Positions 1 to 5,540 of a stretch of 6,370 bases of DNA are shown here, piece after piece. The notes below the pieces were generated by a model. It searched no databases. It was given only the letters and a program-made list of their open reading frames with translations, and had not been told where the DNA came from. Numbering within the stretch: position 1 is the first letter of the stretch; each line of letters begins with the position of its first letter. The DNA lies in assembly GCA_938003555.1 (NCBI GenBank), contig CALKXN010000353.1:1-6370 (forward strand), written 5' to 3'. Both the position numbers and the translations under genes were made by a program. Source of the DNA: an uncultured Robiginitomaculum sp. Lineage in GTDB: Bacteria > Pseudomonadota > Alphaproteobacteria > Caulobacterales > Maricaulaceae.

Positions 1-1
1 C

Positions 2-91
2 ACGCACGCCGCATATTACCGCCTATTTGATCTTTATACCAATATCGGCCGTATCCTCCACCATTCCAAAGGCCCTAAACGGCACCTTTAA
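2..91 (+). CDS. C-terminal end of an upstream gene, possibly an FGGY-type sugar kinase (partial)
   Basis: An open frame runs from the window edge to a TAA at 89-91 and encodes 29 residues. It is rich in aromatic residues, with a stretch reading AAYYRLFDLYTNIGRIL followed by a basic tail ending GPKRHL. It lies just upstream of ubiB on the same strand, separated by 52 bases. The Y-x-L-F-x-L-Y pattern recalls the last helix of FGGY carbohydrate kinases such as xylulokinase, but 29 residues cannot settle this. It does not look like the C-terminus of UbiE, the usual neighbour of ubiB. Codon use resembles the genes that follow. That this is a real gene end is plausible; the product name is a guess. 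Confidence 0.4.
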   Translation, partial: THAAYYRLFDLYTNIGRILHHSKGPKRHL

Positions 92-143
92 CCGCGACAA
101 ATCTGACATATATTTATTCACATTAAGCCGCTATAGCGCTGTC

Positions 144-1733
144 ATGTTTAAAAGCGTTGGTACATTTTTCAGAACATTGCGGACGGGCTGGGTGCTTGTG
201 CGTCATGACGCCTTTGTGCCCGCAGAATATGATTTTGCCGTGCCTGGGCCGGTGCGCGTCTTTGGTAAAATTAGCCGTATTTTTTCCAAACGCGCGCGCG
301 CGGATAATCCAGGCGAGCGTTTTGCCGCTGCGCTGGAAAGCCTTGGCCCGGCCTATATTAAATTTGGACAAGTGCTGGCGACGCGCGGCGATATGTTTGA
401 CGCCGAATTTGCGCGCGGCTTGTCGCGGCTCAAAGATAAAGTCCCGCCCTTTCCCCAAGACGTCGCTGAAGCCACGCTCGCCCGCGAATGGGGCATGGCG
501 TGGGATAAACGCCTGACCACATTATCAGAGCCGATTGCTGCCGCCTCCGTGGCGCAGGTTCACAAAGCGACCCTTCCCAGCGGGGAGACGGTCGCAGTGA
601 AAATCCTGCGTCCCAATATCGTCGAGCGCATGCGCAAAGACATGGCGACCATCGCCTTTGTCGCCAAAGGGGCGCATAAATTTGTGCCGAATATACGCCG
701 CCTTCGCCCGATGGATTTTGTCGCCGAAGCCAACCGCGCCGTCATGCTGGAACTTGACCTGCGTTTGGAGGCCGCCGCAACTAGCGAGCTTGGCGATATT
801 GCGGCGGAAACCGGCCTGTTTCGCGTCCCAAAAATCTATTGGGATATGGTCGATAAAAATGTCATGGTCACCGAGTGGATTGACGGCCTCGCTATGTCAT
901 CGCCGGACGTGCTAACCGACCCAAGCATTGATAAAAAAGCACTCGCCAAGAGAGTTATCCAGAGCTTCCTTGCCAGTACATTTCAATATGGCGTCTTTCA
1001 CGCGGACATGCATGAAGGCAATATGATCGTCGCGCCGGACGGTGAACTTGTCTTGATTGATTTCGGGATTTTGGGCCGCCTTCGCAAGGAAGATATCCGC
1101 TTTGAAATTGAAACCCTGCATGGATTCCTCCAGCGCGATTATTTAAAAATTGCGCAAGTGCATTTTGATATTGGCTATGTCCCCGATCATCACAGCGTCG
1201 AAGATTTCGCTTCGGCCCTGCGCGCGGTCGGCGAGCCGATTTTTGGCAAAAAAGCCGAAGATGTCTCAATGAGCAAAGTCCTCATGCAGCTACTCGAAAT
1301 TACGGAACTGTTTGATATGCAGCTTCAACCGCAGCTTATTCTGCTGCAGAAAACCATGATGCAGACGGAGGGCGTCGCGCGCCGCCTCGACCCTGAATTT
1401 GATATGTGGGAAGCTAGCCGCGATATTGTCGAAAAAGCGGCTTTCGAAGAACTTGGCCCGCAGCGCTATATTGACGACTTTATCGTCGATGCCCGCCGCC
1501 TTCAAAAAGCGATGCGCGATGTGCCGGACGCGGTGGAAAACCTTGCCGCGCTATCCAAGGCATGGGTCAATGGCGAAGTCGATTTATCGCCCGCTCAAAA
1601 TAGCCGCCATAGCGCCAGTACAGGGAAAGTCCCGGCTGCAGCTAAAAAATCTATCGTCAAACCCGCCCTGTTCACCGGCCTTGGTGCGGCCTTGGCAGTC
1701 GCCGCGCTCTATGCCACAAACATGCTGAATTAA
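144..1733 (+). CDS. ubiB: UbiB/ABC1 (ADCK-like) protein, ubiquinone biosynthesis ATPase/kinase-like
   Basis: This is a member of the UbiB/ABC1/ADCK atypical kinase-like family, which is needed for ubiquinone (CoQ) biosynthesis and acts at the inner membrane. Characterised relatives show ATPase activity rather than clear protein kinase activity. The 529 residues show the family marks in order: K73-F-G-Q76 (the KxGQ motif), the alanine-rich nucleotide loop around 132-140 (AAASVAQVH), the AVKILRP strand with Lys153, the ELDLRLEA helix with Glu203, Asp205 and Glu209, the catalytic-loop equivalent HADMHEGN at 286-293, and the metal-binding DFG at 306-308. A hydrophobic segment at about 508-526 is a likely C-terminal membrane anchor. 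I chose the ATG at 144 because the text from there (MFKSVGTFFRTLRTGWVLVRHDA) fits the family N-terminus. A longer frame from a TTG at 27 would overlap the upstream gene. No strong ribosome binding site is visible. coaBC follows after 14 bases. Confidence 0.95.
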   Translation: MFKSVGTFFRTLRTGWVLVRHDAFVPAEYDFAVPGPVRVFGKISRIFSKRARADNPGERFAAALESLGPAYIKFGQVLATRGDMFDAEFARGLSRLKDKVPPFPQDVAEATLAREWGMAWDKRLTTLSEPIAAASVAQVHKATLPSGETVAVKILRPNIVERMRKDMATIAFVAKGAHKFVPNIRRLRPMDFVAEANRAVMLELDLRLEAAATSELGDIAAETGLFRVPKIYWDMVDKNVMVTEWIDGLAMSSPDVLTDPSIDKKALAKRVIQSFLASTFQYGVFHADMHEGNMIVAPDGELVLIDFGILGRLRKEDIRFEIETLHGFLQRDYLKIAQVHFDIGYVPDHHSVEDFASALRAVGEPIFGKKAEDVSMSKVLMQLLEITELFDMQLQPQLILLQKTMMQTEGVARRLDPEFDMWEASRDIVEKAAFEELGPQRYIDDFIVDARRLQKAMRDVPDAVENLAALSKAWVNGEVDLSPAQNSRHSASTGKVPAAAKKSIVKPALFTGLGAALAVAALYATNMLN

Positions 1734-1747
1734 ACGACAAGGCTGTC

Positions 1748-2935
1748 ATGGCTCAAAAACGTATACTCTTAATTATTGGCGGCGGCATTGCAGCTTATAA
1801 ATCTTTATTCCTGATCCGTGTTCTCGCGCGGCGCGGGATAAAGTCGCGCGTGATTATCACCAAGGGCGGGACGCAGTTTGTGACGCCGCTCTCGGCGGGC
1901 AGTTTGTCGGGCGATACGGTTTACACCGATTTGTGGGACCTTACGGCCGAGGCGGAGATGGGTCATATTGAACTCTCACGCAGCGCCGATCTTATTGTTG
2001 TCGCGCCCGCCACGGCGGACATCATGGCCAAGGCTGCGCAGGGCATTGCCAATGATCTGGCGACGACCACATTGCTGGCGACTGACAAACCTGTCCTCTA
2101 CGCGCCGGCCATGAATGTGCGCATGTATGAGCATCCCGCCACGCAGCGCAATATAAGCCAGCTTAAATCTGATGGGGCATTATTTGTTGGCCCTGATGCG
2201 GGCGAGATGGCTTGCGGTGAATTTGGCGATGGCCGCATGGCAGAGCCCGAAGCGATTGCAGACGCCATAGAGGCCGCGCTAAGCGCCGCCCCGCGCCCGC
2301 TTTCGGGCAAACATGTCCTCATGACCGCAGGGCCAACGCGTGAGCCGATTGATCCTGTGCGTTACTTGTCTAATCACAGCAGCGGTAAGCAGGGCTACGC
2401 GCTCGCTGAGGCGCTCGAAGAACTGGGCGCGAAGGTTACGCTTGTCACTGGCCCGACCGCGCTAATCACGCCTGATGGCGTCACCCGCGTAGATATCGAA
2501 ACCGCGCGCGAAATGATGGCCGCCGTCGAGGGCGCGCTGCCCGCCGATATATTTATTGGCGTCGCGGCCGTGGCCGATTGGCGTCCCGCAAGCTCCGGCG
2601 ATAGAAAGATTAAAAAATCAGATGGCGGCGTTGGCGATTTAAAACTCACTGAGAATCCTGATATTTTAAAAACCGTCTGCGGTCATAAAAAACGCCCCCC
2701 ATTGGTCATCGGATTTGCCGCCGAAACGAATGACGTCACCGCTCACGCCCAAGCGAAATTAAAACGCAAAGGATGTGACTGGATTGTGGCCAATGATGTC
2801 TCCGGCGACGTCATGGGCGGGGATCATAATACGATGATTTTAGTTACGCCCGATGATACGCACGCCATGCCTAAAATGAGCAAAGCCGATGCAGCCCGTA
2901 AATTAGCACAGAAAATAGCAGAGCATTTTTCATGA
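1748..2935 (+). CDS. coaBC: Bifunctional phosphopantothenoylcysteine decarboxylase / phosphopantothenate-cysteine ligase
   Basis: This is the fused enzyme (also called Dfp) for two consecutive steps of coenzyme A synthesis in the cytoplasm. CoaB joins cysteine to 4'-phosphopantothenate using CTP, and CoaC decarboxylates the product with FMN to give 4'-phosphopantetheine. The 395 residues match the usual bacterial length. The N-terminal flavoprotein half shows GGGIAAYKS at 11-19, the active-site His73 in HIELSR, APATAD at 86-91, the [11 protein letters not shown] substrate motif at 120-130 with Asn123, and the conserved flap Cys156 in [13 protein letters not shown]. The synthetase half starts near 186 with [14 protein letters not shown], then SNHSSGKQG with Asn210, AAVADW at 273-278, KIKK at 287-290, ENPDIL and GFAAET. 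All expected catalytic residues are present. An AAGG at 1739-1742 lies five bases before the ATG. The stop overlaps the dut start in ATGA. Confidence 0.97.
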   Translation: MAQKRILLIIGGGIAAYKSLFLIRVLARRGIKSRVIITKGGTQFVTPLSAGSLSGDTVYTDLWDLTAEAEMGHIELSRSADLIVVAPATADIMAKAAQGIANDLATTTLLATDKPVLYAPAMNVRMYEHPATQRNISQLKSDGALFVGPDAGEMACGEFGDGRMAEPEAIADAIEAALSAAPRPLSGKHVLMTAGPTREPIDPVRYLSNHSSGKQGYALAEALEELGAKVTLVTGPTALITPDGVTRVDIETAREMMAAVEGALPADIFIGVAAVADWRPASSGDRKIKKSDGGVGDLKLTENPDILKTVCGHKKRPPLVIGFAAETNDVTAHAQAKLKRKGCDWIVANDVSGDVMGGDHNTMILVTPDDTHAMPKMSKADAARKLAQKIAEHFS

Positions 2936-3381
2936 AAATTGAATTTAAAAAATTAGACCATTTCGGCGATCTTCAAATGCCGCATTACGCAACAGCCCTA
3001 GCGGCGGGCGCGGATTTGCGCGCGGCTTTGCCCGAAGATGGCCCCGTAACGCTGGCCCCTGGCGAGCGCAAATTGATCGCGACGGGTCTGGCCATGGCTT
3101 TGCCGGATGGGTTTGAGGCGCAGATTCGCCCGCGCTCGGGACTGGCGTATAAGCACGGGATTACGGTGCTTAATTCGCCCGGGACAATTGACGCCGATTA
3201 TCGCGGTGAGGTCAAAGTGCTGCTGATTAATCACGGTCATGAGGACTTTGTCATCACGCGCGGCGAGCGCATCGCGCAAATGGTCATCGCCCCCGCGCTG
3301 CAATATGAATTTACGGTCGTCGAGATCTTATCCGATACAGTGCGCGGCGCAGGCGGTTATGGCTCTACGGGGACGGCGTAA
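2932..3381 (+). CDS. dut: dUTP diphosphatase (dUTPase), homotrimeric family
   Basis: This enzyme hydrolyses dUTP to dUMP and pyrophosphate in the cytoplasm. That keeps uracil out of DNA and feeds dTMP synthesis. The 149 residues are typical for the trimeric all-beta family and carry all five motifs: I, AGADLRAA at 25-32; II, RPRSGLA at 66-72; [15 protein letters not shown] at 84-95 with the catalytic aspartate Asp87 and the uracil-pocket Tyr90; [14 protein letters not shown] at 110-121; [10 protein letters not shown] at 139-147. Motif V has Tyr143 where many relatives have the Phe that stacks on the uracil ring; this is a conservative change. The ATG overlaps the coaBC stop by four bases, which implies translational coupling. 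dfp-dut adjacency is common in bacteria. The stop codon in turn overlaps the next gene's ATG by one base. Confidence 0.97.
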   Translation: MKIEFKKLDHFGDLQMPHYATALAAGADLRAALPEDGPVTLAPGERKLIATGLAMALPDGFEAQIRPRSGLAYKHGITVLNSPGTIDADYRGEVKVLLINHGHEDFVITRGERIAQMVIAPALQYEFTVVEILSDTVRGAGGYGSTGTA

Positions 3382-3767
3382 TGCAGGATTTATCTGGATA
3401 TTGGTCGGGGCAATATTTCTATGGCGATAGCCGCCCGCCTGTGGATTTTGACATTGAGCTGACGCATATCGCCAGTAAATTATCAGGCATCATCACAGAG
3501 CCCAATAGTTTTGAGCCGGGCGGCGGGGCGCTGCTGTCCGCTGATATTACGGGCGCGCTAGCGGGCAGCGTCGTCAAATTCATCAAGAGTTACAAAGGCG
3601 GTCACGATGTGCGTTATGTCGGCCAACTCTCGCCCGAAGGCGATGTCATAACAGGGGACTGGACCATCATTAGCTATGGCGGAAGCTTCGCCATGCGCCG
3701 CGATCTAGGACGTAAGGATGAGGTTGAAATGCTAAGACGCGTCGTTGTGGATCAAAACGCCTACTAA
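3381..3767 (+). CDS. Small protein of unknown function, predicted beta-rich (barrel-like)
   Basis: I do not recognise a named family for this 128-residue protein. It starts at the ATG inside TAATG, sharing one base with the dut stop. A GGGGA at 3369-3373, inside the dut motif V codons, sits seven bases before it, so it is probably translated from the same mRNA as dut. There is no signal peptide or membrane segment. Residues 1-106 alternate short hydrophobic strands with glycine turns: SGYWSGQYFYGD at 5-16, DIELTHIASKLSGIITEP at 24-41, ADITGALAGSVVKFIKSY at 54-71, VRYVGQLSPEGDVITGDW at 77-94, then GGSFAMRRD at 100-108. The W-x-G-x-Y opening and G-x-W near the end suggest a small lipocalin- or avidin-like barrel, which is only a fold guess. 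The last 20 residues are charged and probably helical. The stop overlaps the convergent gene. Confidence 0.85.
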   Translation: MQDLSGYWSGQYFYGDSRPPVDFDIELTHIASKLSGIITEPNSFEPGGGALLSADITGALAGSVVKFIKSYKGGHDVRYVGQLSPEGDVITGDWTIISYGGSFAMRRDLGRKDEVEMLRRVVVDQNAY

Positions 3768-4687
3768 AGCGTCGAAGGCAGCCCAACGACAGCCAGTTTT
3801 GTCCCATCGGGGCTAACGGCGAGACGATTTGCGTCTGTGATATTAAATTCCGATAGGTCCGCGACTTTGACCCAGCCTTCATTGTTGCCTTCGCGCCAAT
3901 GATACAAAACATCGTCTTCGATGATTAGGATCGCGCCATCAGGCGTCCAGCCATAATTGGCATTGCTGCCTTTAATCGGCGTCAGCGGGCGCACGGATTT
4001 TGTCGCCGGATCAAGTTCCTTAATCCACACCTGTCCATTGCCTTGGCGGTGCACAAAGCTAAATTTATGAGTGCTGTTCGGGATGACATAGGGCGTGGAG
4101 GGGACGGCGTCGCCGGAAATATATGTCGTCTGCGCCGCGTCCTTGCGCGCAAGCGTGATGTTGAATCCGTAGCGCGACCAGAACAGCACATCATCGGTCT
4201 GCGGGTTCCAGCTATAGTACCCAACAGGCTCGCGTAGCGCCGCAGCGGGCAATAATTTTATTTCGATTTCGGAGGCGTCACGGCGAATATACATCACATT
4301 TTGCGCCGCGCCCGGGCCATCATTGACGTAGGAAATGGTTTGATTATCGGGTGAGGCAACAGGGGAGAACTCATTCGTTTCTGTTTGCGTGATTTGCTGC
4401 GTCGTGCCGCTCGATAGGTCATATTCCCAAATATCCGTTTGATAGTCATCTCCGCGCGCATAGAGGAATGACGCGCTATCGGGGGTAAATCTGGGTTGAT
4501 TATCATAGCCCGTGCGTGTTGTTACATTGCGGGCATTACTAATAGTGAGGGTATCGCCCATCTCTAGGTCAAAGAGAAAAATTTCAGTCTCCGGGAGATT
4601 GGCTTTCTGGCGCGGCTCATCGTCATGCGCTGCGGCGGGCAGGGCGATGAGAAACGTAGCTGCGGCGAGGGTTTTTAGATATTTCAT
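3764..4687 (-). CDS. Secreted TolB-like/PD40 beta-propeller protein
   Basis: This 307-residue protein has a clear Sec signal peptide: Lys2 and Lys5, a hydrophobic core at about 6-17, and PAAA followed by HDDE, so signal peptidase I would probably cut after Ala20. It should therefore be periplasmic or exported. The mature part is made of WD40-like PD40 repeats, recognised by the (S/T)PD or NP turns followed by a short hydrophobic strand: QPRFTPDSASFLYA at 64-77, FSPVASPDNQTISYV at 107-121, YSWNPQTDDVLFW at 158-170, a degenerate one near 200-213, YGWTPDGAILII at 245-256 and LAVSPDGTKLAVV at 289-301. This suggests a single propeller of about six blades. TolB itself has an extra N-terminal domain that is absent here, so it is not called tolB. 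On the minus strand a GGGAG (plus 4694-4698) lies six bases before the ATG. The ligand or partner is unknown. The gene stands alone, with its stop overlapping the operon to its left. Confidence 0.88.
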   Translation of the reverse strand: MKYLKTLAAATFLIALPAAAHDDEPRQKANLPETEIFLFDLEMGDTLTISNARNVTTRTGYDNQPRFTPDSASFLYARGDDYQTDIWEYDLSSGTTQQITQTETNEFSPVASPDNQTISYVNDGPGAAQNVMYIRRDASEIEIKLLPAAALREPVGYYSWNPQTDDVLFWSRYGFNITLARKDAAQTTYISGDAVPSTPYVIPNSTHKFSFVHRQGNGQVWIKELDPATKSVRPLTPIKGSNANYGWTPDGAILIIEDDVLYHWREGNNEGWVKVADLSEFNITDANRLAVSPDGTKLAVVGLPSTL

Positions 4688-4710
4688 AATGTGCTCCCAG
4701 GTTTGTCGGG

Positions 4711-4739
4711 AGGGTATGACGGGAGTTGGGAGAGGGCAA
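4711..4739 (-). promoter_or_regulatory. Weak candidate promoter for the PD40 protein gene
   Basis: On the minus strand TTGCCC (plus 4734-4739) is followed after 17 bases by TACCCT (plus 4711-4716). The -35 matches the sigma-70 consensus at four of six positions, the -10 at three. Transcription would begin about 16 bases before the start codon, just ahead of the GGGAG ribosome binding site. The region is pyrimidine-rich on this strand and other matches are possible, so this is only the best-placed candidate. Confidence 0.18.
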
Positions 4740-4806
4740 GGTATGTGGTCGAGGGCCCGTGCAAAAATAAAAACCTGAAATATGACGACATTGCTTCATT
4801 TATTAG

Positions 4807-4848
4807 ATCCTTCAAAAATTTGTCCCCCGGACAAATTTTATGAAGGAT
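4807..4848 (-). terminator. 19-bp inverted repeat abutting the tRNA 3' end, likely (bidirectional) terminator
   Basis: Left arm 4807-4825 and right arm 4829-4848 pair over 19 base pairs with one unpaired A at 4840 and a three-base loop (CCC) at 4826-4828. The core pairs ATTTGTCC with GGACAAAT. It is flanked by an A-run on one side and a T-run on the other in either direction, which is the layout of a bidirectional intrinsic terminator. Read on the minus strand it begins exactly at the last base of the tRNA's CCA and would end the tRNA transcript before the PD40 gene. The extra outer pairs (ATCCTTCA with TGAAGGAT) are more than a terminator needs, so it could instead be a palindromic repeat element. 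The structure is certain; the role is inferred. Confidence 0.6.
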
Positions 4849-4922
4849 GGTGCGCGATACTGGGATTGAACCAGTGACCCCTACAATGTCAATGTAGTGC
4901 TCTCCCGCTGAGCTAATCGCGC
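4848..4922 (-). tRNA. tRNA-Val (anticodon GAC), CCA encoded
   Basis: Read on the minus strand the sequence folds into a complete cloverleaf: acceptor stem GCGCGAT with ATCGCGC, D stem GCTC with GAGC around a seven-base loop, anticodon stem CTACA with TGTAG around the loop TTGACAT, a five-base variable region GGGTC, and T stem ACTGG with CCAGT around TTCAATC. The discriminator base is A, and CCA follows in the DNA at 4848-4850. The anticodon GAC (plus 4888-4890) reads the valine codons GUC and GUU. All stems pair fully, so it appears functional. It lies between the PD40 gene and cpdR, all three on the minus strand. Confidence 0.97.
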
Positions 4923-4930
4923 TTATCCAT

Positions 4931-4958
4931 TCGATAATGCTTACGGTAATGTCGTAAA
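4931..4958 (-). promoter_or_regulatory. Weak candidate promoter for tRNA-Val
   Basis: On the minus strand TTTACG (plus 4953-4958) is followed after 16 bases by TATCGA (plus 4931-4936). This would start transcription only a few bases before the mature tRNA 5' end at 4922. Both boxes are imperfect and the leader would be unusually short. It is offered as the best candidate in the gap between cpdR and the tRNA. Confidence 0.2.
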
Positions 4959-4980
4959 CAGGGAAGCGGTCATATATCGC

Positions 4981-4998
4981 TGCGCGCGGGTGCGCGCA
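4981..4998 (-). terminator. GC-rich stem-loop downstream of cpdR
   Basis: TGCGCGC at 4981-4987 pairs perfectly with GCGCGCA at 4992-4998 around a four-base loop (GGGT). It lies about 30 bases beyond the cpdR stop and before the tRNA, where a terminator for cpdR would be expected. No T-run follows on the minus strand, so it is not a textbook intrinsic terminator. It may act with Rho, as a 3'-end protecting hairpin, or be a chance product of the CG-rich sequence. Confidence 0.3.
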
Positions 4999-5029
4999 AG
5001 GCTAAATGACCAACTATTACAGTCTAATA

Positions 5030-5392
5030 TTAAGCGGCAATGACGCGATCAATTTCGCCGACAAGCTGGCGCAAATGCACGGGCTTGGACAGCACCGTTG
5101 CGCTCTTGGCTGTGGCGGGGTCTTGCATGGCCACAGCGGCAAAGCCTGTGATGAACATGATTTTGATCCCCGGTGATAATGTTTCGGCTTGTTTGGCCAG
5201 TTCAACGCCATCAAGGCCGGGCATCATGATGTCGGTCAAAAGAAGGTCAAAAGCCCCATCCGCAAATTTTAACGCGCGCAAAGCCCGCTCGCCATCACTG
5301 CAAGCAATGACGTGATGACCGGCTTTTTCGAGCGCTTTTTCAAAAAAGCGCCGCATTGCGTGATCATCTTCTGCGTATAATATGGTTGCCAT
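5030..5392 (-). CDS. cpdR: CpdR-type single-domain response regulator
   Basis: The 120 residues form one receiver domain with no output domain. The acidic pocket is Asp9-Asp10, the phosphorylated residue is Asp54 in LLLTDIMMPGLDG, the conserved Thr82 lies in MFITGFAAVA, and Lys103-Pro104 close the site. The FITGFAAVA and VLSKPVHLRQLV stretches match CpdR of Caulobacter and its relatives closely. In Caulobacter, CpdR receives phosphate from CckA through ChpT. Unphosphorylated, it primes ClpXP at the cell pole to degrade PdeA and, with RcdA and PopA, CtrA. The C-terminus ends in Ala-Ala, as I recall for Caulobacter CpdR, which is itself a ClpXP substrate. On the minus strand a GGAAGAGA lies about eight bases before the ATG. 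The amidohydrolase gene diverges from it 144 bases away. The family is certain; orthology to CpdR is highly likely but inferred. Confidence 0.9.
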   Translation of the reverse strand: MATILYAEDDHAMRRFFEKALEKAGHHVIACSDGERALRALKFADGAFDLLLTDIMMPGLDGVELAKQAETLSPGIKIMFITGFAAVAMQDPATAKSATVLSKPVHLRQLVGEIDRVIAA

Positions 5393-5525
5393 GAATTTAG
5401 TCTCTTCCCGATTTACGGCCTTGCACCCCTTAGCAAACCCTGTTGTCCCGCATTATTACATGTGCGGTTGATGGTGATACGCATTGCAAATGCCTCGCCA
5501 GTTGACGGGACTATCTAGGGCGAGC

Positions 5526-5540
5526 ATGAATAAATTATGA
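5526..5540 (+). other. Four-codon minicistron (MNKL) overlapping the amidohydrolase start
   Basis: An ATG at 5526 is preceded after five bases by AGGG (5517-5520). It opens a frame of four codons ending in TGA at 5538-5540. That stop overlaps the ATG of the next gene (5537-5539) as ATGA. The amidohydrolase ATG itself has no well-spaced ribosome binding site, so ribosomes might load on the minicistron and re-initiate. Such a short frame can easily arise by chance. Confidence 0.25.

Noticed and set aside
27..143. A 39-residue N-terminal extension of UbiB from a TTG at 27.
   Set aside because: It would overlap the upstream gene end (stop at 89-91). The family N-terminus aligns from the ATG at 144, and the extension has no family resemblance.
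291..302. A run of six CG dinucleotides.
   Set aside because: It encodes part of a basic Lys-Arg-Ala-Arg-Ala stretch of UbiB using common GC-rich codons, and there is no sign of a frameshift or regulatory use.
4512..4778. A plus-strand open frame of 88 codons over the start of the PD40 gene.
   Set aside because: It is antisense to the signal peptide and first repeat of a well-supported gene. Its translation is arginine-rich and shows no recognisable motif.
4941..4957. Short inverted repeat TTACG (4941-4945) and CGTAA (4953-4957) upstream of the tRNA as a possible operator.
   Set aside because: Five-base arms with a seven-base spacer are expected by chance in a stretch like this, and no regulator family can be matched.
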